Shown here piece by piece: positions 9,601 to 20,938 of a stretch of 64,000 nt of DNA. Within the stretch, counting starts at the first letter, position 1. Each line of letters begins with the position of its first letter. Source of the stretch: Galaxea fascicularis. Its lineage: Eukaryota > Cnidaria > Anthozoa > Scleractinia > Euphylliidae. Position numbers and translations under genes: made by a program. The notes beneath the pieces were generated by a model that saw nothing but the letters and a program-made list of their open reading frames with translations, did not search any database and had not been told where the DNA came from. Location: contig OX419343.1 of the NCBI GenBank assembly GCA_948470475.1, forward strand, positions 8,209,568 to 8,273,567. The letters run 5' to 3'.

Positions 9601-12236
9601 ATCAAACTACACCAAGAATTTTGAAATTAAATGAATTGTCAAATTTTTCATGACCTCTAAATGCATGCCTCCGAATCACCTTTTCAAAGCTACAAGTCAA
9701 AGCGAATTTTGTCTTTTGCCAATTTAATTTGCTCCTTACATGTAGTTTCCGGACCCAAAGTGCTAAAAAACATGTCTGCGTTTTGCCATAGTCAGTGACA
9801 GTGAAGAGTTATAGAACGTTTTTGAAATAGTATTAAAAAATGTGAAGTTTTGTACAAAAATTGGTCTCAGAGGAAAAAAAATCGCAGACACATTTTTGTT
9901 GTTTATATGTTAATCTAATTTTGGGGCAATCGGACAAATTCCCTTTGAGTTTTTGCTCTTTAAAGTGTCTGCTTCAAGGAAAAAAATTGATTCGAGAAAA
10001 CAGCGCTGAATATGTCAATCAAACAGGTAATTTTTACTTCCGGCCAAAATGTAAAACTGTCACTTCTCCACCGATATTAAATCTTTTTCAATAATTTCTT
10101 TTCTACATTAGACATGCCATTTCAATCATTACTTTAACCGAAAAATCCAAATTTGAAGAAAATTGCCGATCTGAAGGTATATTGTATAAACCTTAAAAAA
10201 TCATATACCTACTGAATCCCTTCAAAGTTTTGAGGATTTTGTTGCACTGCTGGTAACTTTGATGAGGAGGGAGGGAGAATGCAGAGCTCTCAAGTCTCAC
10301 ACATTGAGCACAAGAGTTGTGGAAACAAATGCATTCTAACACTCTCATGCTGAAACTATTATTTCTCACACATTTATGGTTTTTGATTTAAACAGAGGAG
10401 TTCATTTTAAGGTAGACAATTGTTATTTAAGTTAGTTAACTTAACCTAATGACCCATCATAATTTCTGGAAATAATTTCTCAGCATTTCACTCCTCCCCT
10501 AGAAAGGTGATGCTTTCAGGGATGCATTAGATGGTTACACAGAAATGTTTATAAGATTTTCTAACACTTTGAGGTTAATCAATATTATATGTAATATAAA
10601 TTGTATATTACATGTACCCACAAAGAACTAATATAATTACTAAAAAACATCAATTTTTTCTTACTGCTTTCAGGGCTTCGAATCTCTGTTTTGGTAACAT
10701 CATCCATGTTATTGGCTGGGAAGGTAATTCAAGTTATTCCATTCAGCAATGTTGCAATGAGAACTGTTGTCATCTATTTTGGCCATCTGATAGCAATGTT
10801 GCCAAGCTTCATTGCAAATGGAGCACCTCGACTAGTGTCAACTACCTGGTTTCCCCCAAATGAACGCACTACTGCAACTGCTATTGGTGCATTGGCTGCT
10901 AATTTTGGTGCAGCACTTGCATTTTTCATCGGACCATCAATGATACCTTTCACTTTGGAAAAAACAAATAAAAATGAACAGAATTTTACAGAACAGCAAC
11001 TTCACTTGTTGGAGGGCAGAATTATGGATTATTTTTATGTGCAGATTGGTCTTGCAGCTTTTCTCTTTCTTTGTGTTGTCATCTACTTTCCTTCGAAACC
11101 ACCTTTACCTCCAAGCACTGCTGCCCTGAAGAAACAAAGTTCAGAAATCAGTTACAAAGATGGCTTTCGGCTGCTGTTATGCAATGGACCATACTGGCTG
11201 CTTATTTTAGTTTTTGCTGCATCATTTGGAATCTACTCTGGCTGGACATCGGTTCTGGATTTTGCTGTTCAGCCATTTCATATAGATGAGAAAACTTCAG
11301 GATGGCTTGGAACTGCGGGGAGTTTGGCTGGGATTATTTCAGGCGTGATTATTGCAAAGTATGTATGCAATGTTTAATTGAACCATTCACGTGTAAATGT
11401 AGTTTAACCCATTTTGAGGCAAGCATGCAATGTTAAGACTTCCTGTGGAAAAAAATGTTTCTTGTATTTCTGATCCTGATCACCTTCAGCTTGTTTACAG
11501 TAAGAAGTTTCTTGAAAACCAAGCAAAAAACAGAAAGGGATAACTTTGACTTTTGTGTGTTCTGCTTATTAACGTTGAGGGACTTAACAAGCAATATTGT
11601 GGAGTTCTTGTAAATAATTCCATACCACCTCCAGAAGGTCAATGGAAATTCAAATGGGGAGGAGTGGAAAAAGCAAAAATTTGTTACTTGCAAACCTTTA
11701 CAATACATAGCATGTTTATTTATGTTACAAACATGGTATTTGAAAGGTTCCTTTGAGATGAAGTACTTAATGTAAATGTTTGTGCAATTTTCTATTCCAG
11801 ATCAGCAGACTTTGTGAAGCGGCGGACCAAATCTATTCTGATGTGTCTCCTCATCGGCACTATACTTATGCAACTTATTTTTTCTTTGACTTGCTCAAGA
11901 ATCTTGCCGTTCTCCAAAGGACTTTTGTTTGTATCTATCATCCTAAGTGGGCTTCTGTTCAATGGCACCATACCACTCGTGTTTGAGTTGATCATGGAGT
12001 GTGTTTTTCCTGTGGGTGAAGGGACATCTGTTGGTATGGGACTTGTGCTTGGTAATGCTGTGATTCTCTTGTTCGACATCACATTCATGTTTCCAATGTC
12101 TGATGTCCGTTGGATGAACTGGGTGTGTGTTGGTGGCATCAGCTTTTGTGTTCCTTTGTTGCTTCTGTACAAGAGCCAGTATCGGCGGCTTGACCTTGAC
12201 GCTGATAGTGGTGATAAACAGGTTATACGTGTATAA
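6655..12236 (+). CDS. SLC49A4: SLC49A4 (DIRC2)-like MFS transporter, three exons
   Basis: Major-facilitator transporter of the SLC49/FLVCR family; the vertebrate orthologue is a lysosomal pyridoxine exporter. Exons 6655-6976, 10674-11358 and 11801-12236 join in phase (1 then 2) with GT-AG introns to give 480 aa, against 478 in human. The first membrane segment is followed by the hallmark WNTWGPIQ (61-68). The loop after TM2 reads MDTKGLRI, an MFS motif-A equivalent, and crosses the exon 1-2 junction. ARLVST-like WFPPNERTTATAIG follows TM4, the position of the second conserved loop. About 12 membrane segments are visible. The N-terminal EKKSLL (8-13) is a D/ExxxLL acidic dileucine signal, as used for lysosomal sorting in this subfamily. 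The tail after TM12 is short and polar. Intron 1 (3.7 kb) is packed with transposon debris. All three exons look intact. Confidence 0.87.
6997..7993. mobile_element. 1.0 kb inverted-repeat element in SLC49A4 intron 1
   Basis: Left end CAGGTACAAAAGTC and right end GACTTTTGTACCTG are reverse complements. Similarity continues inward for about 200-260 bp on each side as diverged arms rich in the motif ATCAACTCGGACTTACCTGG. No coding capacity was seen. A GATAA microsatellite with an adjoining TTTTATTTATACATAGCCCC SINE-like tail sits in the middle (about 7460-7500). Confidence 0.75.
7459..7483. repeat. GATAA microsatellite
   Basis: Four to five copies of AGATA/GATAA adjoining TTTTATTTATACATAGCCCC, a SINE-tail-like sequence. 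Confidence 0.8.
8180..8340 (+). pseudogene. 3' end of a LINE reverse-transcriptase ORF
   Basis: Encodes FRCRTIKEWNLLPSNVV, the typical C-terminal motif of CR1/Jockey-like LINE ORF2 (FFPRTIxxWNxLP), then a stop. Only the last few dozen codons and a short 3' tail remain. It lies in SLC49A4 intron 1. Confidence 0.7.
8509..8736 (-). pseudogene. Retrotransposon ORF C-terminal fragment
   Basis: A 75-codon minus-strand frame contains VVVGALGLIN and INTNEIQKITMLGTAHILRK. This pattern (VVxGALG ... ELQKxxLLGTAxILRKVL) recurs at the end of reverse-transcriptase proteins annotated in many cnidarian genomes. The upstream RT domain is absent, so this is a truncated copy. Family assignment is from memory of the motif. 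Confidence 0.6.
8957..9074. mobile_element. Palindromic MITE
   Basis: Arms 8957-9003 and 9027-9074 are imperfect reverse complements around a 23-bp loop; the core arm is GGTGAATTTTGTTTCCC. Related GGAAACAGTTCACTG sequence just upstream (about 8805-8825) suggests a larger or repeated insertion. Non-coding. Confidence 0.7.
9075..10673. other. Rest of SLC49A4 intron 1, nothing recognised
   Basis: A G-homopolymer run (about 9245-9258) is the only marked feature. No exon with supporting splice sites and family similarity was found between 9.1 kb and the acceptor at 10672-10673. Confidence 0.5.
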
Positions 12237-12482
12237 TTAATTATTAACTATTACATTGATTTTTGGATTAAAGTTAAAGGTTTTTGTAGGGGATTTAGGT
12301 GTAGCTAATATATCACATACTGTAATTTTGTTCACTTGATGAACTTGCCAGTTGATCCTCCATTGTTTAAGTTACAAACTTACAGTTCTACTCATTATAC
12401 TCTTCTTGTGCATATCAGCCACAGACAACTTAGTGCAACCACCATTTGATGGCAATGTTATTTTTTCTTTTTTGGACAACTG

Positions 12483-12781
12483 TTGGGTAATAATAATAAT
12501 AATAATAATAACAACTTTATTTTAAGTCTCAAATCATTCTAGCTGAATGCGAGTGCTCTACTAATTGGGGAGACTATAAATCAAATAAACTCTAAATTAA
12601 ATCAAATGTTGGTTTTTGGGGAGAGGGGAAAACCGGAGTACCCGGAGAAAAACCCCTCGGAGCAGAGTAGAGAACCAACAAACTCAGCCCACTTATGACG
12701 CCGAGTGCGGGAATCGAACCCGGGACACATTGGCGGAAGGCGAGTGCTCTCACCACTGCGCCAACCCTGCTCCCCTGGATA
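12483..12781 (-). mobile_element. Full-length tRNA-derived SINE
   Basis: Read on the minus strand, the head is tRNA-like: TGGCGCAGTGGTGAGAGCA (box A) then GGGTTCGATTCCCG (box B). The body contains CCGAGGGGTTTTTCTCCGG and the tail CCAATTAGTAGAGCACTCG, ending in TTGTTATTATTATT. The tail matches the fragment at 1395-1512, and the head matches the copy at 57233-57412. It lies just 3' of SLC49A4 and could supply an AATAAA. Confidence 0.88.
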
Positions 12782-12839
12782 ATTTTTATTCATTTAAGGG
12801 GGCTGCTGAGTAAAGCCACAGAGAGGAAGGTGACACCAT

Positions 12840-14460
12840 GTGACCTTCCATGGGAAAACGTACACTAACGCTTAGCCGTTTAAACGGCCTAAGCCGTTCG
12901 TTATCCGTTCGTTTGCCGTTTAAACCCCGTGAGAAAGCGTTTGAGGCGTTCATTTTACCGTTTGAACGGCTGGCGCTATCCGTTTAGTTAAAATATTCGT
13001 CCGTTTAGTTAATATATTCACCCGTTTAACTCGTTCGCATCGATCGAAATCATTTTCATGTCCGTTTAAACGTAAAAAGAAACGCAGCGTTTGAAACCGT
13101 TGAAATGCTGGGTCACGATGGTCCATCCAAATCGCTATCGTTGTAGTCGTCCTAGTATGTTTAAGTGAATCGAAAGTTAACCAGCACGGTGCTCGAATCG
13201 GAAGTTGTGAGAGTACGATACATAATTATTATGCCGGCAAGAAGGCAGTATACCGGTAGCCATCGAGCGTTTCCAGTCAAGCCAATATTATTTTGCGACA
13301 AATGATAATTGTAGAAAAAAACAACACTCTTAACTGTTAGTTATAAAGAAGACATAGTGTCCATATGACGTGCCTGAGGAGAAAGCGCAGTGATTGAATG
13401 CTGCAATCTTCGACAAAACAGCGTCGATCGATGTTCGATAGTCACTGGATGGTGTTCGCGAATTCGGAGCATCTACTGCATGTACGCTATTGCTAGCGTC
13501 TTTAAGTCTTGTCATAGTTAGCCTCAATATTCAACGCTTTCAGGCATATTCTAACTGAACAACAGCTTATAAAATTATTTATAACTCAAGTCCCGCGCCT
13601 GAAAAGGAAACGGCCTCACTGTTGATCGGTCTTTACTTTTGACAAACGCCACGTGCCGATGTTCATGTCACGTTGAATAGTCGCCCACGCGAAGGGAATA
13701 TTATTTTGCAGGGTTAAAACCGCAGGGAATATTTGCACTTCAAATCGAACACCAGATAAACTGAAAGGTTGATGCTTCTTCTCGTGGCATTCAATCGAAG
13801 ATCCATTCAAAATACAAGTGCTAACCGCCAAATAATTTTCCAGAAATACAGCTTCAAAGCGACCAGCATTCGCGGCCGGGATTTCGTGTGCTAACAGCAA
13901 CAGTCACGCTGTTTGCTCCACGCTGATTGGATGCATTTTTTATCATCATCCAATCAGCGTGGAGTAACAGCGTGACGACGGATGAGCTTTTATGCTTTCT
14001 TCACCCGCGTGTGAGCGTCTGTGCTCGTGTGTTGTAACTAATCTTTGTTCGTCCGCTTAAGCATTGATTAAGCATTTTAAGTGCGAGAGAAGGCAAAGAA
14101 AATTGTATTTTACCGGAGAAGAGGTCGAGACGATTTGAACTGATTCAATAAAAAAACACAACGCTTTGTGTTTGCCCGTTCAGCGTTGATCCGCTCGTTA
14201 TTATGTTCGTCAGTGTTCATGCTTGCCGTTCGTAAAATTTATTCACCCACGTTTAAACGCTCATCCTTGCCCGTTCATTTAATTTATTCCCCCGTTTAAA
14301 CGCTTACCCTTTCCCGTTCGTTTAATTTATTCACCCGTTTAAACGGCAATGAAAAGCGTTCAAACGCCGTCCAAAAGCGTTTGTTTGCCGTTCGTTATTC
14401 GTTTATTTTTGCCCGTTTAAACGGCTAAGCGTTAGTGTACGTTTTCCCATGGAAGGTCAC
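12840..14460. mobile_element. 1.62 kb DNA transposon with CCAT target duplication
   Basis: The first bases GTGACCTTCCATGGG and the last CCCATGGAAGGTCAC are exact inverted repeats. Near-perfect identity continues for about 48 bp (GTACACTAACGCTTAGCC then GTTTAAACGG). CCAT flanks both ends (12836-12839, 14461-14464), giving a 4-bp target duplication. Subterminal regions on both sides carry many copies of CCGTTTAAACG and TTCGTTTAATTTATTC, probably transposase-binding repeats. No transposase is seen, so it is non-autonomous. A 4-bp duplication is compatible with several superfamilies (for example Sola or Chapaev); I do not assign one. Confidence 0.85.
13903..13976. repeat. Internal hairpin of the 1.62 kb transposon
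   Basis: Arms GTCACGCTGTTTGCTCCACG... and its near-exact complement ...CGTGGAGTAACAGCGTGAC enclose CCAATCAGCG-containing stems and an A/T loop. Possibly a separate nested foldback. Confidence 0.8.
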
Positions 14461-14739
14461 CCATGTTTACCATTCAGATACTGATTTGCCAAGACTTCAG
14501 TTTCAGTTTCAGCTTTTGTGCCACTTTGTTATTAAAATTACAATATAAATATATATTAAACTACAAGAGATATAAAATAACCAAGAAAAGAGAAAACATA
14601 AGGCGAGAATGCCCATATAGAAACCATTAGGACTTATCTGGACTACAGGCACCTCAAAAAAATACAACTATGAAATTACAAATAATTGTAAGTGTCTTAT
14701 GGAATTTATAAGTAGATTTAGGTTAAAAAGCAAGAACAC

Positions 14740-15290
14740 AAATAATGGGAAGTCAGTTCAGGAGAATAGTTTTTAATTTAGACTTAAATTGAGAAAAACT
14801 GTCAGCATTCTGAATCTCTGTATTAGAAGAATTAAACAGTTTGGGTTTGTCTAATATTTGTTCTACAAGAAAATAAGTAAATGGCATTAGAGTTTCTAGT
14901 ATTATAATGATGAATTTTGTTGGTCAGCAAAACAAATCATTGAATGCACCAGGAAGGAGGCCCTTCTTAAAAGAAAACATAAACTTGCCAATTTGAATTC
15001 GATAAATATAACTGAGTTTCAGAATTTTCAACCACTTAAATATTGGTTCAGTATGAGCATTGAATGCACTTCTTGGTATGACTCTTAAAGCCTTTTTTTG
15101 AAGTAAAAAAAATATGATTTAGATTTGAAGGATAGGTCGATCCCCATACTGATATACAGTAAACAAGGTACATAAAGAGGAGGTGGAAGGCTAAACCTTG
15201 CTTTATAAATTATGCCAATATATTTTTTATATTTTATAGCAATGTGTTGTTTCCACGATAGACTGAGCTTAGAGAGTATTTTTTTTTATT
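14740..15290 (-). pseudogene. Degenerate LINE ORF2 3' region
   Basis: On the minus strand, broken frames give SLSWKQHIA, IIYKARFSLPPPL and later LFNSSNTEIQNADSFSQFK near the 3' end. These resemble the C-terminal part of CR1/RTE-type LINE proteins (LSWKxHI ... GxxYKxR ... FNSLP-like). Multiple stops are present. The rest of the element is not recognisable. Confidence 0.6.
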
Positions 15291-15299
15291 TTGTGGTAT

Positions 15300-15980
15300 A
15301 GAATTGTGTTTCAAGAGTACCCACTATTGCATCAGGTTATGCATCCTTTCCCTTTATGATTATAAAACATCTTTTAATACTTTACTGCCTGACACTCTTA
15401 TGGTGAAGTAAACTCCCAAGTATCTTAAAATGTACAGTACGTCTGTAAACAAAGAATTATGATCTTATATTTTTTATCTTATTATAATAGCTTTTAAAGT
15501 TTTTTTTTTTTTTTCAAATTTTTAGGGAAGTAGTTTTCACTGTTCTGTATTTGCCTTGTCAATGCACTCTATTAATTTTTTTTACGAGAAGCATTTCATT
15601 GCAAGCCAAGCGAAAGTAGCTGTATACATGCGGGGGACTATAAGAAAATGGCCGCTTTGATGGTTATGTGGACACTAATGTACAGTGTATAATCAACATT
15701 GTTGAGAAGTTGTTCAGGGGCCACATTCAAATAGGTGGGGGGCAGTTCAGAAAATGGAAAGAGGGCAGTGTCTTGGTTTGTGTTTATAGAATACTGAATA
15801 AAGAATATTGCCGTCAGATATTTATTTGTGGCCTAACCTATGAGGCAAGGTCTTATTTTGATCTAGAACCACTAGATATTAAATGCTATTTTATTTCAAC
15901 TATACATGAACATTTTTGCAACAATCTCACCACTTCTTAGGGTTTCAATGGGAGCTTCAAGCTATAGACTTCTTTCATAA
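15300..15980. other. No gene recognised
   Basis: A/T-rich DNA with poly-T runs. A 90-codon open frame at 15668-15940 (+) matches no family I know and shows no codon pattern that would support it. Confidence 0.4.
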
Positions 15981-16136
15981 AAATGACGGGCCTAATTATT
16001 ATTCTTTTATATGAATTTAAATAACTCTTCCTAGCCTCGTCAGCATGTGTAAAAACAATAGAATTTTCATTCAAAAGCGAGGCTAAAAAGGCTAATTTGT
16101 ATGCGCAAAAACGAATAATAATCATTCCTGCCATTT
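15981..16136. mobile_element. Short MITE-like inverted repeat
   Basis: The left end AAATGACGGGCCTAATTATTATTC pairs imperfectly with the right end CGAATAATAATCATTCCTGCCATTT; GAGGCTA-type sequence repeats inside. Non-coding. Confidence 0.5.
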
Positions 16137-17840
16137 ACATGTATGAAAGTGGACTACAAGCTTGCTGGTAGAGTACAATGCCGCCCTCATCACTTGCAAA
16201 TAAACTTAGTAAAACAGCATGCTCGATTGCATGAACACTTACTAAGTAACACACTGTTCAAGGTTTAACCAGTGTTCAGTTAAACCATGTTTGAACATCA
16301 TGCTCAAATTCAGGCCCATGGCCAGGAGTCTTAATAGGGGGTTTATCAGACCGCTTGACAGTTGGTAGCCTGGTTGTCTCTCTTCAGACGGGGATGCTAT
16401 TCGGAAATTTTGAAAAGAACCCCTAAATGGTACCAGAATCTCGATTAGTGGGCGTGGCCCCCCAAAATTTTCAACCCTACAAGGTACCACCACTTCTACT
16501 GGGAAAACCAATTTAACCAAGTTTCAATAGCATTTAAGACGGTTCACCTTGGCTCAATATCCTAAAAGATACTGCGACAACTCTAGCGGTGGTAATTTTA
16601 GGTTAATGTACCCTAAGGGGTACCAACCGTCAATATCAATTTTACCCCCTAAAAGGTACGACGAGCACCCCGTCATTTTTAGAGGGGAGTTCCCCCCCCC
16701 CCTACGGGCTGCAAGAGTTCTTTCCCTTCACGGGAAACTGGTCTGCTTCTCTATTGTAGGCCAGCACGTGACTAGTCACCCTATCCCTACCTCTTGATCT
16801 CTGACAAATTCTCCGTCAGCCTGACTACTCTATGGACATGTTGCTGTTCACATCAATGGCGATATCACCAATATTATAAAGAATTCCCTCTGGAATAACC
16901 CAGTTGGCTTGTGGTGTAAACTTCAGAATAAAATGTCCTCTGTTGTCAAAAACATTGACAGTTTTATTCCCATAAACTGTCCATATGCGATATCAACAGG
17001 CTTCCTCACATGGTGCTCTTACATAAAATGAGTATTGTAAGCGTCAACTGAAGAGGACGGTTGCCTCGCCCTTGTACGACCGGACAAAACTATAAACAGC
17101 GAACTGTCACTCTGGACGAAATGAGCTGGGAATACTAACCTTGTAATTCAATGCAAGACTCTCACAATCGATGCATCTTTCATTGTCCTCTGCAGTGCAC
17201 TCATTTTTGTCAACATTTGCGAACAAACTATCCATCTTTTCAGTAAACAATTCTTGTTCGACACTAGGATACAACGAGGTTCATTAATTATACAGTACTT
17301 TTTCCGGTAAAAGGTGTCACCAGTCATGTGACCAACATAGCTTGTTATCGGGTGTTTTCACAAGTACATGTGATGTTGCAGATATTACTCTGATAATAGA
17401 TCTCCCTTTTTTCCGAAGTACACACACGTTTTATTGCCATTTAAACAAAGCTAACGAAACCGATGATTCTTTACTATGATTCATTTAATTTCCCAAAACG
17501 ATTAGGAGGGGCGGCTAAATTCGTTGAAAGATTGCACTGCGAAAACAATAGGATACGTATACGACAAGGTTCCGCCATTAATTGTTGGGTCCTCCAAATG
17601 CGTGAGTTACGTATCGTGACTTAATATGGCGAGTTAATTGCATGTAAGTTACTTAATCTTGAAATTTCAAGATTTAACATGTATTTTCATCTCCTTAGAA
17701 ACAATTGTCTCCTGAAAAAACTCTTGGTTTTGTCTGTACTGAAGATTATGCAAACCGTACTCGGAATCAGCTTTATCCTCTATGTACTGAAATTATCAGC
17801 GGGTAATAACTTTTAATAGCTTTTTTCATTTCGCCCGCGA
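16137..17840. other. No gene recognised
   Basis: Includes GGTACC-rich repeat-like sequence (about 16430-16700) with CCCTAAGGGGTACC motifs, otherwise unassigned. Open frames here are short and not family-like. Confidence 0.4.
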
Positions 17841-17845
17841 CAGTA

Positions 17846-18401
17846 CCATGTACACTATCACTGTCTCTATCAGTGTTACTATCACCATCGCCCACCACCG
17901 TCTCTGCCAGTTTACTATCATTGCTGCCGACGCTGTCACTGTGACTGGAACTGTCACAGTGGGATCTTTAGATTTGAATGCGAGTACGTGATTGAATGCG
18001 AGTATCACTTTTCAAATTCTGTTCGCGTGCTTTAGATGATCACAAGTGACATCAATCTTGTTTCTACAGTCTCCTGATCTACTTTTAAGTAACAAAGAGG
18101 GGAGGTCACTGGTTTGAAATCACTGTCACTATCACTGACACTGACACTGACGCTGACACTGACACTGTCACTGACACTGTCACTCACTGTCACTGACACT
18201 GACAATGTCACTGACACTGTCACTGTCACTATCACTGACACTGACACTGTCACTATCACTATCACTATCACTGACACTGACACTGACACTGACACTATCA
18301 CTGACACTGTCACTGTCACTGACACTGTCACTGTCACTATCACTGACGCTGACACTGACACTGACACTGTCACTATCACTGACACTATCACTGTCATAAA
18401 A
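17846..18401. repeat. CACTGA/CACTGT hexamer minisatellite
   Basis: The dense array at 18118-18401 is built from ACTGAC, ACTGTC and ACTATC hexamers; a diverged outlier lies at 17846-17970. It is a multiple of three and stop-free in several frames on both strands, producing SVSVTV and LTLSLS open frames that are artefacts. The array abuts the C-terminal end of the Crypton-like frame. Confidence 0.92.
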
Positions 18402-18404
18402 TAA

Positions 18405-20053
18405 AATTGCACGTTTTGAATAGTGTATTCGCCGAAGAGCGATTTCGTTGCCCCTTGTTTGGTCTGAAACGACGTGGATTGCTGAGAAGTTTCTGATGGC
18501 TGGCTGTGATTGTTGGCAGAAGGTGAAAAGGCTCTCGACAAGACTTGGCTGCAGTTATGGAGCTGTGAGGTCGAAGGCCGGGAATTGTAGCTTACCAGAG
18601 ACTGCTCACTGCGGTGTCCAGAAATAGCCATGATTTGGCGGTTTGAAATCCCGGCGTTGGGGGTAACCCGAAAACACTGACCCCCGGTCCACAGACCCCC
18701 ACTACGGACCTGCTCCGCGGACTACCTACAGACCAGTCCACGGACTACCCTTACGGACCCCTCTACGGCCACTCCCAAATGGAATAAAAAACAAAAACAC
18801 AAAGATTTCACTTACTACTTCGCACTTGTGTTGACGAAATTTCAAGCGTTATGGCGGGAAAATGTACATTGCCATTTCCTTTGCTGTGGCTATAGGTATA
18901 AACGAAAGACCGGGAAATCTCCGGGAAGCCTCGAAATTTGTGCTGCCTTTAGAGCATTTCCTTCGCCATTTTGTTTGGCCCATAGAGTTCTAAAGTGATG
19001 ACGTCACAAAAATAAAAGTTTTGAAATTATGGGATATGATGCCATATTCTTAGAGAGCATCCTAAAAGACGCCCTCTTCCCAAAAATTAGCACCGAATTG
19101 CAATTCTTGGTACAGATATGAGGGATGAAAGTTTGATGGCATCCCATACAAACCCTTCAAAATTTGTTTCAGTTCCTTCAGTTTAGAACTGACTCAAGAT
19201 TTATATGGGGCAGTATCAAATTTCAATCCTTTATATTTCGGCTGGGAATTACAATTAAGAGCTAATTTTTGGCAAGGACCCTTTTTTAAGGATAGTCCAT
19301 TCGGAAATGGCGCTCAATCCCATAATTTCACAAACTTAATTTTTTGTGACGTCACACTTTAGAACGCTATTCTCCCGCGGGTTAGTGAACTCGTCCCAGG
19401 CTTCACAATTAGCTTAGCGGAATAAGCTACGACGATTTTTGCAGCCCGATTAATTAAGCCACAAGCAGAAGGTAAGAATTTTCCTTCTTTGTGTCATTGG
19501 CATCTCTTCTCCCCGAAAAAAGCTTTTAGACATTATAATATATAGAAACGTGCCCGAGACTGAGCCTAGGTCTGTTACATTTTCCCTGCATAATGCTTGA
19601 AATTTGACCGACACAAGCGATCTTTTAGAGAAGCAGTAAGTGAAATCTTTGTGTTTTTGTTTTTTATTCCATTTTGGGAGTGGTCCGTAGAGGGGTCCGT
19701 AAGGGTAGTCCGTGGACCGGTCCGTAGGTAGTCCGCGGACCCGGTCCGTAGTGGGGATCCGTGGACCGGGGGTTAGTCAGTTTTCGGGTTACCCCGGCGT
19801 TGGCCCAGAGAGTGGTGGCAGTGACTCTTACACTATGGTTTGTGTAGATTTTGGATAAAAGTGCGTCTTTGCTGATGGTCTTCATCACTTTAGCGAGGCT
19901 GTTTATTCCGAGTGGTCGTATTTCGTACCAAACGTTATCTAGAGCCATGTTATTTTTTCGTTCTCGCTTCTGCATAAAATCTGCGTAAGTTTTGATCTGA
20001 CCTATTTTCATCGCTTCAAACGGGGTTTGAATTTGTTTTTCTGCACACCATGC
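18405..20053 (-). pseudogene. Crypton/DUF3504-like tyrosine recombinase, split by insertion
   Basis: Minus-strand recombinase remnant in two blocks. The upstream block (about 20053-19804) follows a TTTCAG acceptor and reads WCAEKQIQTPFEAM, then RPLGINSLAKVMK and YTNHSVRVTATTLWANAG. The downstream block (18651-18405) continues NRQIMAISGHRSEQSLVSYN and [15 protein letters not shown]. Together they keep the order of tyrosine-recombinase residues: HxxR in NHSVR, the GH pair, and a candidate nucleophile Tyr in LVSY. A 1134-bp element with a 9-bp target duplication separates them, and the frame is continuous if element and one duplicate are discounted. The N-terminal DNA-binding half is missing, and the C-terminus runs into a minisatellite. 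Confidence 0.72.
18661..19794. mobile_element. Mutator-like non-autonomous element inserted in the recombinase
   Basis: Ends GGGTAACCCGAAAAC and GTTTTCGGGTTACCC begin terminal inverted repeats of about 150 bp, rich in GGTCCGTAG/CTACGGACC. CGGCGTTGG flanks it on both sides (18652-18660 and 19795-19803), a 9-bp target duplication. Long repeats plus 9 bp fit Mutator-like elements. No transposase. Internal sequence around 19000-19350 shows further diverged inverted symmetry. Confidence 0.85.
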
Positions 20054-20820
20054 TGAAAATAAAATAAAAAGAAATGGACTATCAAAATTTGGTTTGTAAT
20101 GGAACTTAACTTTTCAAATTATTTTCATCTGTTATCAAAGTAAGCGCTTTTTAAAATCGTGAAAACAGCAAATTGAAAATGTAATGTCCTCAACATTGTC
20201 TACGCATTAGCATTAATTGAGTTTACTCATAACTTAACAGGAACAATTTCTGAATATTTAATAAGCCTTAAATCTTTATTTTGTTTTATCTTTATCGTAA
20301 AGCCTATTAATGAGTTTCTGTTTACCTTTAAATGTTGACACAGACTTCTTTCGGCTTTTTTGAGTGTCGCTCACTTACAAGCTCTTCAAGTTCGCTTTCG
20401 CTTAAATTTGCGAATCTCTTTGCAGGTGGCTCGGAAAATGCTCCCAAATAGGTCAAAGGATGGAATTTGTGTTTCATCTTCAGTCAGAGAACTGTGAACA
20501 CAGTTTCGCATTTCTGGCAGAAGGGACGTCGGCCATTACTTAATTTGGAAACTATGTCTGTCAAAATATTTGCTTTGTAAACATTAGCACACACGTCAGC
20601 AGCATACACCCATGGGCAAATAAAAATGGGCAAATAGTAGATGCTGAATTAACCAATCAGAGCGCGCGTTTTGTTTTAGTTATGTTATAAAAAAAATTCA
20701 TAACCCTTCACAATCAGTGTGGCGCACGATGAGAAGGTTCGGTGGAGTACTTATGCAAATACAATATAGACTTCCTGCATTCTGATTTTGTATGGCATCG
20801 AATAAAACTCGGTTCGTTCA
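20054..20820. other. No gene recognised
   Basis: Possible 5' intronic sequence of the dead recombinase gene, plus a CCAATCAGAGCGCGCG-type MITE remnant near 20650. Confidence 0.35.
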
Positions 20821-20935
20821 GTTGTGATAGAGATTCTGCGTCCAGAAGATAAATATTGTGAACGACTTTCCGATAATTGTGCCGACTGCCTCTAGTGCAT
20901 AGATAATGTGAAGGTAATGGCTGTTGAGATAGCAT
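20821..20935 (-). pseudogene. Type-1 GPCR fragment (TM1 only)
   Basis: On the minus strand one frame reads YALEAVGTIIGKSFTIFIFW, close to ALEATFIIIGNSFTIFVFW in TM1 of the intact receptor at 22519-23532. The conserved Asn of GN is replaced by Lys, and the frame ends within a few codons of TM1. Nothing of TM2-TM7 follows. It is a dead relic of the same receptor subfamily, lying just downstream of the array's first gene. Confidence 0.65.
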
Positions 20936-20938
20936 CAC

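Noticed and set aside
15668..15940. 90-codon open frame
   Set aside because: No family, no splice context, and lies in A/T-rich repeat debris.
18032..18631. 199-codon minus-strand frame as one protein
   Set aside because: The first part is the recombinase C-terminus starting at an internal Met; the rest is the hexamer minisatellite. Not a separate gene.
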